DNA of 64,000 nt from Cedecea colo (GCF_011808225.1 NZ_SOYS01000002.1:434001-498000), one strand, 5' to 3'. Positions 38,418-48,161 are shown, numbered from the stretch's first letter. Program-made: numbers and translations. Notes: generated from the sequence alone by a model not told the origin.

Positions 38418-38787
38418 GGTGATTCCTCGTTGTTGTTCTTTGCTTAAAAATCAGGAGGTCACAAAAAGGATAGCCGAGTTTAACAACTCAGGGAAAGCAT
38501 ATAAAAGTACATATTATGCGAAACGGTTGTTGCAGAAGCGTAACTTGCGCTATTGCTGATTCTGCCTGGCTTTATCGCCATATCTTCAACGTAAGCGGCA
38601 TGGGGAGGTCCGATTTAACGGCACGTTGCTCAGGAAAGCGGCTGAGATTTATAACCTGCCAGGGTGGGGTTAATCCTTATCCGACTATGCACTTCAGTGT
38701 CCAAACATAATAGCCAGCATCATGAGACTGCGCGAGGCCCGTACGATTATCATGCACCCGGCACGGGGTTTGAGATGACAATAAAAA
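38418..38787. other. Region between osmF and the microcin-like gene
   Basis: 370 bases with no supported gene. It holds the osmF promoter near 38468 and otherwise nothing I can name. Confidence 0.4.
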
Positions 38788-38811
38788 GCGCACGGCTCGC
38801 AGGCCGTGCGC
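38788..38811 (-). terminator. Terminator of the microcin-like gene
   Basis: GCGCACGGC and GCCGTGCGC form a perfect 9-bp stem with a 6-base loop. On the minus strand it is followed by TTTTTATTG, 12 bases after the stop of the gene at 38824. Confidence 0.85.
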
Positions 38812-38823
38812 CACAAATTGAGC

Positions 38824-39111
38824 TTAACGATTCTTAAGCTGCGATACTACATCAATACCAAACTCAACAATGCCGGTAATACCGGTGCCTATCTGTGAGA
38901 TAGCCCCGATAAAATTTAATTCAAAAATACTGCCGATACCTTTGCCCAGCGTTGTTGCAGGATCCGTTGCGTTTGTATTAAGCCCACCCAGTGCCGTACC
39001 GGCATCAACAATACCGCCAATAGCGCCACCGATTGCCCCAGCGATATCTGCAAAAATACCCGCGCCGGATACCTGTTCAATTTCTGCTGCGTTTAATTCT
39101 TTCATCGTCAT
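38824..39111 (-). CDS. Double-glycine-leader microcin-like peptide precursor
   Basis: 95 residues. The N-terminus MTMKELNAAEIEQVSGAG has the layout of class II microcin/bacteriocin leaders: short, acidic, with the VSGAG cleavage signal. The core (about 77 residues) is very rich in Gly, Ala and Ile and poor in charge, with GAIGGAIGGIV, GKGIGSIF and GTGITGIV repeats, as in pore-forming microcins. Ribosome site GAGG lies close to the ATG; a start at codon 3 is also possible. A perfect terminator follows. No immunity or peptidase-ABC export gene is adjacent. A decayed paralog lies just upstream. Function is inferred from layout. Confidence 0.6.
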   Translation of the reverse strand: MTMKELNAAEIEQVSGAGIFADIAGAIGGAIGGIVDAGTALGGLNTNATDPATTLGKGIGSIFELNFIGAISQIGTGITGIVEFGIDVVSQLKNR

Positions 39112-39208
39112 TTATCCTCAGTTGTGAGCGTTATGGTTTTAAAATAAAAAATATTTTTCCCCATAACTGGTTATTAGTCGCTATATGTCAGCGTTGCGTT
39201 ATAAAAGC

Positions 39209-39500
39209 TTAAAGGAGTTGTATGGCGCAGGGCAAACTTAAAGCTAAAAGGCGGTATCCCATGATGCCTGCAATGCCTTTGCTAATCCGCCTGTATGCCT
39301 CCTTAAAATTCATCGTAAAGAGGCTGCCGACACCTTTACCCAACGCTGTTGCCGCATCTTTCATATCGAGGTTATAACTTCCTGCTGCCGCACCGGCGTC
39401 AACAATATTACCAATAGTTCCCTGTTGGACCCCGACAGAGCGGCAAAAAACCTGCACCTGAAACTCGCTCAAGCTCTGCCTTATTCAACTCTTTCGTCGT
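39209..39500 (-). pseudogene. Decayed paralog of the microcin-like gene
   Basis: From 39500 the strand reads T-T-K-E-L-N-K-A-E-L-E-R-V-S-G-A-G with ACG where the ATG should be, behind an intact AAGGAG ribosome site. After VSGAG the frame shifts. The next frame continues GTIGNIVDAGAAAGSYN...ATALGKGVGSLFTMNFKEAY...SKGIAGI, clearly like the core of the intact gene. Thus a lost start and a frameshift separate it from its neighbour. Confidence 0.7.
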
Positions 39501-39964
39501 TGCTCCTTAATCGTTTAACGTGCTGATTTAGAAGTAAATAGTTACATTTATTTCGTATAATCCCCGTAACCATTTTGTTATGCAGCCATCATCAAAACTG
39601 CGCGATAAGTTGTAACATGTTTTAATTACAGGAAAAAGATGCTGTCCATATTTAACGCCTTGCCCTACGTTCAATGCCTTATTCATATAAGTTAAGATAA
39701 AAAAATAAATATCGCGATCGGAAAAAGCAGTTACCGACAATTAAACAGCCGTTAAAACCTATTCACACATCTCTATCGCCTGGAAACGCAAAATAAAAAT
39801 TCAGTTTACCTTTATAAGAATGATAAAAGTAAAGATGCGTTATGATGATCTATGCGATAAATATAAAATATCGTCACAAGACAAAATATTTAATGATCAT
39901 TGAATGCCCTGCCTCAAGGAAAAACCCAACGGCAGCTTTTAAAACAGAGGGGAATTATGCGGAG
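39501..39964. other. AT-rich stretch without a supported gene
   Basis: About 460 bases with lower G+C than the flanks. It probably carries the promoter of the decayed microcin-like gene. A 70-codon TTG-start frame at 39528-39740 has no ribosome site and no known relatives. Confidence 0.4.
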
Positions 39965-40010
39965 CCAGACTACGTTCAGATTAAACCAACCGGTTTTGAA
40001 CGTAGTCTGG
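39965..40010. repeat. 14-bp perfect inverted repeat after bglX
   Basis: CCAGACTACGTTCA (39965-39978) and TGAACGTAGTCTGG (39997-40010), with an inner AAACC/GGTTT stem in the 18-base loop. It begins 17 bases past the bglX stop. No T tract follows on either strand, so it is not a classical intrinsic terminator. Confidence 0.75.
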
Positions 40011-40026
40011 ATAACGTTACTGGAAT

Positions 40027-42324
40027 TTACTTCAGTTCAAACTCGCCACGTTTCACACGAGCGGAATCCAGCCCAACAAACACGTTAAATTTGCCGGGCT
40101 CGGCGTCATATTTCATCTCCGCGTTCCAGAATTTCAGCTCTTCGATATCAATCGGGAAGCTGACGCTCTGGGTTTCGCCCGGCTTGAGCAGCACTTTCTT
40201 AAAGCCTTTCAGCTCCTTAACAGGACGGCTCATCGACGCGGTGACATCCTGCAGATACATCTGCACCACCGTTTCGCCTTCACGCTCGCCGGTGTTTTTC
40301 ACTTCTACGGTAGCTTCCACTTTGCCGTCGCGCGTCATGGATGGCGCGGACATTTTTACGTCAGACAGGGTGAAGGTGGTGTAGCTCAGCCCGTAGCCAA
40401 ATGGATAAAGCGGGCCGTTCGCTTCGTCAAAGTAGCGGGAAGTGTACTTGTTTGGTTTTTCCGGGTTATACGGACGCCCGGTGTTCAGATGGCTGTACCA
40501 GGTTGGGATTTGACCAACAGAACGCGGGAAGGACATTGGCAGCTTACCGGACGGGTTGACGTCGCCAAACAGCACATCGGCGATAGCGTTACCGCCTTCG
40601 GTACCTGCATACCAGGCCTCAAGCAGCGCATCAGCCTGCTGGTCTTCTTTTACCAGCGCCAGCGGTCGCCCGTTCATCAGCACCAGCACCAGCGGTTTGC
40701 CGGTCGCCTTCAGCGCGGCGATAAGATCGCGCTGACTTTGCGGCAATACCAGATCGGTACGGCTTGATGCCTCATGAGCCATGCCCTGCGCTTCACCGAC
40801 AACCGCGACCACAACGTCTGAGTTTTTCGCGGTGTTTACCGCCTCATCGATCATCTCTTTTGGCGTGCGTGGATCTACCTGCACCGCCGGTTCGTACTGG
40901 TTCAGGAAGTCGACGATGTCTTTCTGGTCGGTGATATTCGCGCCTTTAACGTGAACAACTTTCGCTTTATCACCCACGACATTCTGGATGCCCTGCAACA
41001 CGGTGACGGTCTGGTCGGCAACGCCTGCCGCAGACCAGCTGCCCATCATGTCACGCTTGCTGTCGGCCAGCGGGCCAATCACCGCGATAGTACCTGACTT
41101 TTTCAGCGGCAGGGTTTGCAGACGGTTTTTCAGCAAAACCAGGCTTTCACGCGCGACTTCACGGGCTTCTTGACGATGCAGGCGACTTTCCGCGTTGGTG
41201 TCTTCCGGATCGGATTCCTTCGGCCCTAAGTGGCTGTACGGATCGTTAAACAGTCCCATATCGTATTTTACGTTCAGCACGTGACGAGTGGCATCATCCA
41301 GTTCCGCCTGCGGTACCGCGCCGCTTTTTACCAGCTCCGGCAGATATTTGCTGTAAAACTCATCGCTCATACTCATGTTGATACCGGAATTCAGCGCCAC
41401 GCGCACCGCGTCTTTCGGATCGCTTGCTACGCCGTGCTTGATAAGCTCTTTGATAGCGCCATGGTCAGAAATGGTGATGCCGTTAAAGTTCCATTCATCC
41501 CGCAGCAGATTTTTGAGCAGCCAGCTATTGGAAGAGGCCGGCGTACCGTTGATGGTGTTCAGCGCCACCATCACCCCGCCGCTGCCCGCGTCCAGCGCGG
41601 CTTTATAAGGAGGCATATAGTCGTTGAACAGGCGCTGCGGGCTCATGTCCACGGTGTTGTATTCTTTCCCGCCTTCGACTGCGCCATAGGCCGCGAAATG
41701 TTTTACGCTGGTCATCACCGAATAACGATCCGCCGGGCTTTTGCCCTGCATCGCCTCTACCATGGTGCTGCCCATAATGGATGTCAGATAAGTATCCTCG
41801 CCGAAACCTTCGGACACGCGGCCCCAGCGCGGATCGCGGGACACATCTACCATCGGCGCCCAGGTCATATTCAGGCCGTCGTCCGCTGCTTCATAAGCTG
41901 AAACGCGGCCAACGGTTTTTACCGCCTCAAGATTAAAGGAGGAAGCCAGACCAAGGCTGATGGGGAATACCGTGCGCTGTCCGTGCACCACGTCGTAGGC
42001 AAAGAACAGAGGAATTTTCAGGCGGCTGAGGCTCATCACCTGATCCTGCATGATGCGGATATCGTGGCGGGTGACGGTATTGAAAATCGCCCCAACCTGC
42101 CCGTCTTTGATCATCTCACGAATGGCTTCTTTTGGGTTATCAGGCCCGACGCTGATTAAACGTAGCTGACCGATTTTCTCGTCATTGGTCATTTTTGTCA
42201 GCAAGTCAGTGACGAACGCATCACGCGCTTGCGGCGTCAACGGATGCGGACCGAACATCTCTTCGGCCAGCGCCGGTTGCAGTGCGAGGCTAACCGCGAT
42301 ACCTACAGAACAGAGCCATTTCAT
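40027..42324 (-). CDS. bglX: Periplasmic beta-glucosidase BglX (GH3)
   Basis: 765 residues, the E. coli length. Signal peptide of about 20 residues (MKWLCSVGIAVSLALQPALA). GH3 N-terminal barrel with the nucleophile Asp in ITISDHGAI, then the alpha/beta domain and a fibronectin-III-like C-terminal domain. It hydrolyses beta-glucosides in the periplasm. The start at 42324 is fixed by the signal peptide. It is divergent from dld, as in E. coli. Confidence 0.96.
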   Translation of the reverse strand: MKWLCSVGIAVSLALQPALAEEMFGPHPLTPQARDAFVTDLLTKMTNDEKIGQLRLISVGPDNPKEAIREMIKDGQVGAIFNTVTRHDIRIMQDQVMSLSRLKIPLFFAYDVVHGQRTVFPISLGLASSFNLEAVKTVGRVSAYEAADDGLNMTWAPMVDVSRDPRWGRVSEGFGEDTYLTSIMGSTMVEAMQGKSPADRYSVMTSVKHFAAYGAVEGGKEYNTVDMSPQRLFNDYMPPYKAALDAGSGGVMVALNTINGTPASSNSWLLKNLLRDEWNFNGITISDHGAIKELIKHGVASDPKDAVRVALNSGINMSMSDEFYSKYLPELVKSGAVPQAELDDATRHVLNVKYDMGLFNDPYSHLGPKESDPEDTNAESRLHRQEAREVARESLVLLKNRLQTLPLKKSGTIAVIGPLADSKRDMMGSWSAAGVADQTVTVLQGIQNVVGDKAKVVHVKGANITDQKDIVDFLNQYEPAVQVDPRTPKEMIDEAVNTAKNSDVVVAVVGEAQGMAHEASSRTDLVLPQSQRDLIAALKATGKPLVLVLMNGRPLALVKEDQQADALLEAWYAGTEGGNAIADVLFGDVNPSGKLPMSFPRSVGQIPTWYSHLNTGRPYNPEKPNKYTSRYFDEANGPLYPFGYGLSYTTFTLSDVKMSAPSMTRDGKVEATVEVKNTGEREGETVVQMYLQDVTASMSRPVKELKGFKKVLLKPGETQSVSFPIDIEELKFWNAEMKYDAEPGKFNVFVGLDSARVKRGEFELK

Positions 42325-42522
42325 GGGATTTACTCTCTTGCTCAAGCCGCCCGCGCGGGCAGCACATTATGATAAGGAGAGCAGTGTGCCACATCGTTAC
42401 GCGGGTAAGAAGAGCGGCTCCGGTGTTAAACGCTGATTTTTCGAACATTTCAGAGTATTGATAAGTGTTTTGCGACTATCATTGAAAACGAGAATTTTTG
42501 TGCCATCACAAGGAGTGGGATC

Positions 42523-44268
42523 ATGCCCTTATCTGCGCATTCTGCTAAACAAACCTTTATAAATGAATTGAATCGCCTGCTTGGTAGTCAACACGTTCTG
42601 ACAGACGCGGCAAAAACCGCGCGCTACCGCAAAGGGTTCCGCTCCGGCCAGGGCGAGGCGCTGGCCGTGGTGTTTCCCGGCTCGCTTATTGAACTGTGGC
42701 GCGTGCTAAGCGCCTGCGTGGCCGCCGATAAAATTATTTTGATGCAGGCCGCCAACACCGGCCTGACCGAAGGTTCAACGCCAAACGGCAATGATTACGA
42801 TCGCGATATCGTCATTATCAGCACCCTGCGCCTCGACAAGTTACAGCTTCTGGATAGCGGCAAGCAGGTTCTGGCCTTCCCCGGCAGCACGCTTTACCAA
42901 CTTGAAAAAGCGCTTAAACCGCTCGGACGTGAGCCCCATTCAGTGATTGGCTCTTCATGTATCGGCGCGTCGGTCATTGGCGGCATCTGCAACAACTCCG
43001 GCGGTTCGCTGGTACAGCGCGGTCCGGCTTATACCGAAATGGCGCTTTATGCCCGTATCGATGAACAAGGTAAGCTAACGCTGGTGAATCATCTGGGCAT
43101 TGAGCTGGGCGCCACGCCTGAGCAAATTCTCAGCAAACTCGACGACGAGCGAATTAAGCCAGAGGACATCCTGCACGATAACCGTCAGGCTTCAGACCAC
43201 GATTATGCCGGGCGCGTGCGCGATGTTGATGCCGATACGCCATCGCGTTTTAATGCCGATCCAAGCCGCCTGTTTGAAGCTTCCGGCTGCGCAGGCAAGC
43301 TTGCGGTATTCGCCGTCCGTCTCGATACGTTTGTCGCCGAAAAGCAAAATGAAGTGTTTTACATCGGCACCAATAAGCCTGAAGTGCTGACCGCAATCCG
43401 CCGTCACATTCTGGCGAATTTCAAAAACCTGCCGGTTGCAGGTGAATATATGCACCGTGATATCTACGATATCGCCGAGGTCTATGGCAAAGACACCTTT
43501 ATGATGATCGACAAGCTCGGCACCGACAAAATGCCGTTCTTCTTTACCGTGAAAGGCCGTGTGGACGCTGCGCTGGAGAAAGTTCCTTTTATTAAACCGC
43601 ACTTTACCGACCGCGCCTTACAACGCTTTAATGCCCTTTTCCCGCGCCATCTTCCGCCGCGGATGAAATCCTGGCGTGATAAATACGAACATCATCTGCT
43701 GCTGAAAATGTCCGGAGAAGGTATTGCGGAAGCGCGTACCTGGCTTGAGCACTATTTCCAGCAGGCGGAAGGCGCATTTTTTGCCTGTACACCTGAAGAA
43801 GGTGCCAAAGCGTTCCTGCATCGCTTTGCTGCCGCGGGCGCTGCCGTGCGCTATCACGCCGTTCATGCCGATGAAGTGGAAGATATTCTGGCGCTGGATA
43901 TTGCGCTGCGCCGTAACGATCGGGATTGGTTTGAACAGCTGCCGCCGGAAATCAGCAGCCAGATTAGCCACAGCCTGTATTACGGCCATTTTATGTGCCA
44001 TGTTTTCCACCAGGACTACATCGTGAAGAAAGGTGTGGACGCGCATGCGCTTAAAGAGCAAATGCTTGAATTGCTTCGTTTACGTGGCGCGCAATATCCG
44101 GCGGAGCACAACGTTGGTCATTTATACGAAGCGCCAGAAACATTAAAACGATTTTATAAAGCAAATGATCCTACAAATAGCATGAATCCGGGGATTGGCA
44201 GGACCACTAAGCATAAGTGGTGGGATGAGAGCGTTTGCAGCCATACACACCAGCATGATCCGCACTAA
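42523..44268 (+). CDS. dld: Quinone-dependent D-lactate dehydrogenase Dld
   Basis: 581 residues (E. coli 571). Peripheral membrane flavoprotein that oxidises D-lactate to pyruvate and passes electrons to quinone. FAD-binding type 4 domain at the N-terminus (GSSCIGASVIGGICNNSGGS near residues 143-162), membrane-binding and cap regions after about residue 270. The ending is slightly longer than in E. coli. Ribosome site AAGGAGTGGG. It is flanked by bglX and pbpG-side genes in the E. coli order. Confidence 0.95.
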   Translation: MPLSAHSAKQTFINELNRLLGSQHVLTDAAKTARYRKGFRSGQGEALAVVFPGSLIELWRVLSACVAADKIILMQAANTGLTEGSTPNGNDYDRDIVIISTLRLDKLQLLDSGKQVLAFPGSTLYQLEKALKPLGREPHSVIGSSCIGASVIGGICNNSGGSLVQRGPAYTEMALYARIDEQGKLTLVNHLGIELGATPEQILSKLDDERIKPEDILHDNRQASDHDYAGRVRDVDADTPSRFNADPSRLFEASGCAGKLAVFAVRLDTFVAEKQNEVFYIGTNKPEVLTAIRRHILANFKNLPVAGEYMHRDIYDIAEVYGKDTFMMIDKLGTDKMPFFFTVKGRVDAALEKVPFIKPHFTDRALQRFNALFPRHLPPRMKSWRDKYEHHLLLKMSGEGIAEARTWLEHYFQQAEGAFFACTPEEGAKAFLHRFAAAGAAVRYHAVHADEVEDILALDIALRRNDRDWFEQLPPEISSQISHSLYYGHFMCHVFHQDYIVKKGVDAHALKEQMLELLRLRGAQYPAEHNVGHLYEAPETLKRFYKANDPTNSMNPGIGRTTKHKWWDESVCSHTHQHDPH

Positions 44269-44386
44269 AACTTGTCGTCAACTGCCAGAATGGGGACTAT
44301 TTTTCGCCCATTTTTAGTACTAAATTAGCGAATAATAAGGGCGGGGAACATCTTTCCCGCCCGCATCCCAGCGCAGAGGTTCGAAA

Positions 44387-44938
44387 ATGTCAGTGGTCGA
44401 AACATTACCGTTCGCGCGGCTAGATGTTCGTGAAGCTACGCTCGACGATATTCCTGCTATTACCGCCATTTATGAATGGCATGTCCTCCATGGTCGCGGC
44501 TCTTTTGAAGAAACTCCCCCGACCGAATTACAAATGAGAGAACGTTTACACTACATCCGCGAACAGGGATTGCCGTGGCTGGTTGGGCATTATGATGGGA
44601 TCGTGGTGGGTTACTGCTACGCCACCGTTTATCGTCCTCGTCCCGCGTATCGTTTTACCATCGAAGATTCTGTTTATATCGATGCCAGCATGACCGGGCG
44701 CGGCATCGGCAGCGAACTGCTGAACGCGCTGATTAACCGCTGCGAAGAAGGCCCCTGGCGACAAATGATTGCTATCATCGGTGACGGAGAAAAAAATACC
44801 GGTTCGTGCCGTCTGCATAAACAATTCGGCTTTGAAGTCGTGGGAAATTTACGCAGCGTGGGGTTCAAACTGGGCGACTGGCGGGATACGTTAATTATGC
44901 AGCGCCCGCTTAACACAGGGGACTGGAGCGCCCCCTGA
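44387..44938 (+). CDS. GNAT acetyltransferase, phosphinothricin/MnaT-like
   Basis: 183 residues, single GNAT domain. The start LDVREATLDDIPAITAIYEWHVLHGRGSFEE is that of phosphinothricin and L-amino-acid N-acetyltransferases (Pat/MnaT family). The acetyl-CoA loop GRGIGSELLNAL is at about residues 104-115, and HKQFGFEVVG follows. It probably acetylates an amino-acid analogue such as methionine sulfone or sulfoximine. It is an insertion relative to E. coli, where dld and pbpG are neighbours. A REP palindrome follows. Confidence 0.85.
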   Translation: MSVVETLPFARLDVREATLDDIPAITAIYEWHVLHGRGSFEETPPTELQMRERLHYIREQGLPWLVGHYDGIVVGYCYATVYRPRPAYRFTIEDSVYIDASMTGRGIGSELLNALINRCEEGPWRQMIAIIGDGEKNTGSCRLHKQFGFEVVGNLRSVGFKLGDWRDTLIMQRPLNTGDWSAP

Positions 44939-44944
44939 GTTGTT

Positions 44945-44974
44945 GTCGGGTGACGCTAACGCTTACCCGACCTG
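44945..44974. repeat. REP-like palindrome between the GNAT gene and pbpG
   Basis: GTCGGGTGACGCTAACGC then TTACCCGACCTGC, same family as 3983 and 37471, between convergent genes. Confidence 0.6.
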
Positions 44975-44987
44975 CAACCTTTATAAC

Positions 44988-45929
44988 TCAATCTTCCTGC
45001 GCGTTACCTGCCGCAGCATTGCTCGCCATCTGCGCCGCTTTTTGCTTTTTATAGCTAAGGGCGGAAGACGGAACAGGCGTTATTTTCCCGGTTTCCAGGA
45101 AGGATCGCAGGCGATTAGCATCCGCGAAGTGGGTATATTTACCGAACGCATCCAGCACGACCAGCGACACCGGCCGATCGTTAATCACGGTGCGCATCAC
45201 CAGGCAGTGCCCGGCGTTATTGGTAAAGCCGGTTTTCGTTAGCTGAATGCTCCAGTTATTGCGATAGACCAGATGATTGGTATTGCGGAACGGCAGCGTA
45301 TACGGCGGGTTGCTGAAGGTCGCCATATCCTCTTTAGTCGTGCTCAACTGACCAAGCAGCGGATAGTTTTTCGAGGCAATCAGCATCTTGGTGAGATCGC
45401 GCGCGGTGGAAACGTTATCTATCGATAAACCTGTTGGTTCCACATAGCGGGTGTGGCTCATACCAAGGGATTTTGCCTTCGCATTCATCGCGCGAATAAA
45501 CGCATCATAGCCGCCAGGATAGTGGTGCGCGAGGCTTGCCGCGGCACGGTTTTCCGAAGACATCAGCGCCAGCAGCAGCATATTTTTACGGCTGATTTTA
45601 CTCTTCAGGCGCACGCGGGAGTAAATCCCCTTCATCTCTGGCGTGTGGCTGATGTCCACGCTCAGCATCTCATCCAGCGGTAAATGCGCATCCAGCACCA
45701 CCATGGCGGTCATTAATTTGGTGATGGAAGCAATCGGACGCACCAGATCCGGATGGCTGGAGTACACCACCTTATTGGTTTGCAAATCGACAATCATGGC
45801 GCTGCCAGAAGCGATCTCTTGCCCGCTGCTGGCAGGCGTTACGGTCTTGCTCGCAAAGGCCTGCGGTGCCAGAGGCACGGTTACCATCAGCGCAAGGCTG
45901 AACAGTGATAGACGGATTTTTGTCGGCAT
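44988..45929 (-). CDS. pbpG: D-alanyl-D-alanine endopeptidase PbpG (PBP7)
   Basis: 313 residues (E. coli 310). Periplasmic DD-endopeptidase that cuts peptidoglycan cross-links. Signal peptide of about 25 residues, then the serine-enzyme motifs SITK (SxxK), SSEN (SxN) and KTG (LTKTGFTN). The start at 45929 ([15 protein letters not shown]) gives the normal signal peptide; the longer frame to 45971 is not supported. C-terminus ends in the usual [10 protein letters not shown] tail. Confidence 0.95.
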   Translation of the reverse strand: MPTKIRLSLFSLALMVTVPLAPQAFASKTVTPASSGQEIASGSAMIVDLQTNKVVYSSHPDLVRPIASITKLMTAMVVLDAHLPLDEMLSVDISHTPEMKGIYSRVRLKSKISRKNMLLLALMSSENRAAASLAHHYPGGYDAFIRAMNAKAKSLGMSHTRYVEPTGLSIDNVSTARDLTKMLIASKNYPLLGQLSTTKEDMATFSNPPYTLPFRNTNHLVYRNNWSIQLTKTGFTNNAGHCLVMRTVINDRPVSLVVLDAFGKYTHFADANRLRSFLETGKITPVPSSALSYKKQKAAQMASNAAAGNAQED

Positions 45930-46064
45930 GGTGGCGCTTCTGTAATTATTCTGGAGTGTGATATTTGCCACTACTCACGTTCAGATGATGAATGAAATAA
46001 GTGAGGCGCCAGCATAATACTCTGACGCCTCGGGAAACGGCTACTGGAGAATCGTAACCTGATG

Positions 46065-46652
46065 TCAAAACAGGCGATACCCGTAACCCCACAGGATGAC
46101 GGCCAACGCCAGCAGCACTTCCAGCACCAGTACGCCGATGGCGAGCGTGGAGCTGGAGAAGCTCATCCCTTCCTCTTTATTAATATTCAGGAATTCAGGA
46201 ATACCAACATAAAGCAGATAACCCGTGTAGACCAGCGCCGCCGCACCCACCGCAACACAAAGCCAGACCAGCGGGTATAGCGCAACCACGCCGCTTAAGA
46301 ACAAGGGAGTCGCCACATAACCGGCAAACACCATGCACCGGGCAAGCGACGGGCGATGCGGATAATTTCTTGCCATCCACCAGATAACGCGGCCCATGAC
46401 GGCCACGCCGGCCAGCATCAGCGCATAGAACAGCACGCCGAGAAAAAAACCGGTAAGCATTGAGAGCCGAACGAAGGTGCCATCGCCAAAATTCCAGCCG
46501 ATTTGCGTGGTGCCGATAAAGGCGCAAATAACCGGGATGGCCGCCATAAGCAAAACATGATGCGTGTAGTGATGCGAGACCGTTTCGTTCTCGCGCTTAA
46601 TTTCCTGCATTTCACGATTAGGATGGGATAGCAATCCCCAGACATGGTTCAT
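46065..46652 (-). CDS. yohC: Inner-membrane protein YohC (Yip1 domain)
   Basis: 195 residues, the E. coli length, with about five membrane helices. Near-identical stretches to YohC include RENETVSHHYTHHVLLMAAIPVICAFIGTTQIGWNFGDGT and FLNINKEEGMSFSSSTLAIGVLVLEVLLAL. Function unknown. The start at 46652 (MNHVWGLLSHP) is preceded by GGAGG; the upstream codons to 46709 lack support. It is divergent from yohD. Confidence 0.94.
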   Translation of the reverse strand: MNHVWGLLSHPNREMQEIKRENETVSHHYTHHVLLMAAIPVICAFIGTTQIGWNFGDGTFVRLSMLTGFFLGVLFYALMLAGVAVMGRVIWWMARNYPHRPSLARCMVFAGYVATPLFLSGVVALYPLVWLCVAVGAAALVYTGYLLYVGIPEFLNINKEEGMSFSSSTLAIGVLVLEVLLALAVILWGYGYRLF

Positions 46653-46819
46653 AGGGCCTCCTGTCATAGCGATCCAAAGTGTAAGCAGCACCCTAATTAT
46701 AATGCACACCGTTAGATTGTTTTTTAATCGTGCTAATTTATCTGCCTCGTTTAGCTACGGACGAGCCGTGGGGTTGTATGCTTTAAAGGTGTTAACCATA
46801 AGGAGTATTTTGGAGTCTC

Positions 46820-47389
46820 ATGGATATCAACAATTTAATTGAGCATTACGGTTATGCGGCGCTGGTGCTGGGCAGCATGGCGGAAGGGGAAACGATCACG
46901 CTACTCGGTGGGGTGGCGGCACATCAGGGGCTGCTGAGATTCTCTCTGGTGGTCATTTCCGTGGCGCTGGGCGGCATGATTGGCGACCAGCTGCTTTATC
47001 TGATCGGAAGACGCTTTGGCGATTCGTTGCTTGCACGCTTGAGTAAACACCAGAAAAAAATCACCAGGGCCCAGAATCTTATCCATCGCCATCCTTATCT
47101 GTTTGTGATCGGCACGCGCTTTATGTACGGCTTTCGTGTTATCGGACCGCTATTAATCGGCGCCAGCCGCCTGCCGCCGAAAATATTTCTGCCGCTGAAT
47201 ATCGCGGGCGCGCTGATTTGGGCAACCCTGTTCACCTCGCTGGGATACGTAGGGGGCGAGGTGATAAGTCCGTGGCTGCACAGCCTCGATCAGTATATTA
47301 AACGCTGGATTTGGCTGGTTATCGTTGTCGCCCTGGTCTGGCTTGCCCGCTACTGGTTTAAACGCCGCGAGAACAAAGATCGGGACTAG
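46820..47389 (+). CDS. yohD: DedA-family membrane protein YohD
   Basis: 189 residues (E. coli 192). DedA/SNARE-associated family, inner membrane, with the conserved EGETITLLGGVAAHQG and FGDSLLARLSKHQKKI...FVIGTRFMYGFRVIGPLLIGAS segment that holds the family Arg/Glu residues. The family takes part in lipid-carrier recycling and proton-motive-force homeostasis; the YohD role is not set. Its stop overlaps the yohF stop by 4 bases (convergent). Confidence 0.94.
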   Translation: MDINNLIEHYGYAALVLGSMAEGETITLLGGVAAHQGLLRFSLVVISVALGGMIGDQLLYLIGRRFGDSLLARLSKHQKKITRAQNLIHRHPYLFVIGTRFMYGFRVIGPLLIGASRLPPKIFLPLNIAGALIWATLFTSLGYVGGEVISPWLHSLDQYIKRWIWLVIVVALVWLARYWFKRRENKDRD

Positions 47390-48159
47390 CTTTTGGGTTT
47401 GAACTGGGGATTGGCCAACATAAAGCCCCCGTCAACGATAAACGACTGTCCGGTAGTGTAGCTGGCACTACCTGAACACAGCCAGGCAACAAGGCTTGCT
47501 ATCTCTTCCGTCTCGCCAAATCGACCAAGCGGGACTTCCGGTAGTTCAGTATGTTTACCTTCTCCCTCGTTCATATTGTTCATCGGGGTGGCGATAGCCC
47601 CGGGCGCAACGGCGTTTACCAGGATGTTATGCTGAACCAGCTCCATCGCCATTGATTTGGTCAGCCCGCCCAGCGCATGTTTTGCGGCGGTATAGGTACA
47701 GGCTTCCGGCAACGGCGTGTGTTCATGGACAGAGGTGATATTCACAATCCGCCCTCCGCTTCCTTGCTGAACCATAGCGCGCGCCGCTTTTTGCGAACAT
47801 AAAAATGCGCCGTCTACGTCAACGGTAAACAACTTACGCCATTCGTCCAGCGTGACGTCCAGGAAGGGTTTTTTACTCATTGCGCCAGCGTTGTTCACCA
47901 GAGCATCGATTCTCCCGAAGCGGCTTATCAGCTCGTCAATGCCAGCCGCCCCGTCAGGTAAATTACTTAAGTCGAGTTGAACAGTTTCAGCCCGCCGCCC
48001 CAGGCCGCGAACCTCCCGCGCCGTTTCTTCCGCACCCTGCTCGTCCGAATGCCAGGTAATTCCTACGTCATAACCCTGTTCAGCCAGCATCAACGCGCAT
48101 TTTTTGCCGATACCAGAATCCGACGCCGTTACGATAACCACTTTGTTAGCCGTACTCAT
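47386..48159 (-). CDS. yohF: Short-chain dehydrogenase/reductase YohF
   Basis: 257 residues (E. coli 253). Rossmann-fold NAD(P)-dependent oxidoreductase: cofactor loop ASDSGIGK, NNAG motif, catalytic Ser/Tyr/Lys in ITSVHEHTPLPEACTYTAAKHAL. Substrate unknown. Three start codons stand in a row (GTG 48165, ATG 48162, ATG 48159); the last fits best with GGGAGG. Convergent with yohD. Confidence 0.93.
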   Translation of the reverse strand: MSTANKVVIVTASDSGIGKKCALMLAEQGYDVGITWHSDEQGAEETAREVRGLGRRAETVQLDLSNLPDGAAGIDELISRFGRIDALVNNAGAMSKKPFLDVTLDEWRKLFTVDVDGAFLCSQKAARAMVQQGSGGRIVNITSVHEHTPLPEACTYTAAKHALGGLTKSMAMELVQHNILVNAVAPGAIATPMNNMNEGEGKHTELPEVPLGRFGETEEIASLVAWLCSGSASYTTGQSFIVDGGFMLANPQFKPKS

Positions 48160-48161
48160 CA

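Noticed and set aside
39528-39740. A 70-codon minus-strand frame near the microcin-like genes, considered as an immunity protein
   Set aside because: TTG start without a ribosome site, no membrane helix and no family resemblance.
39842-40384. A 180-codon plus-strand frame starting before the bglX end
   Set aside because: Most of it lies antisense to bglX, and the first part is low-complexity AT-rich DNA.
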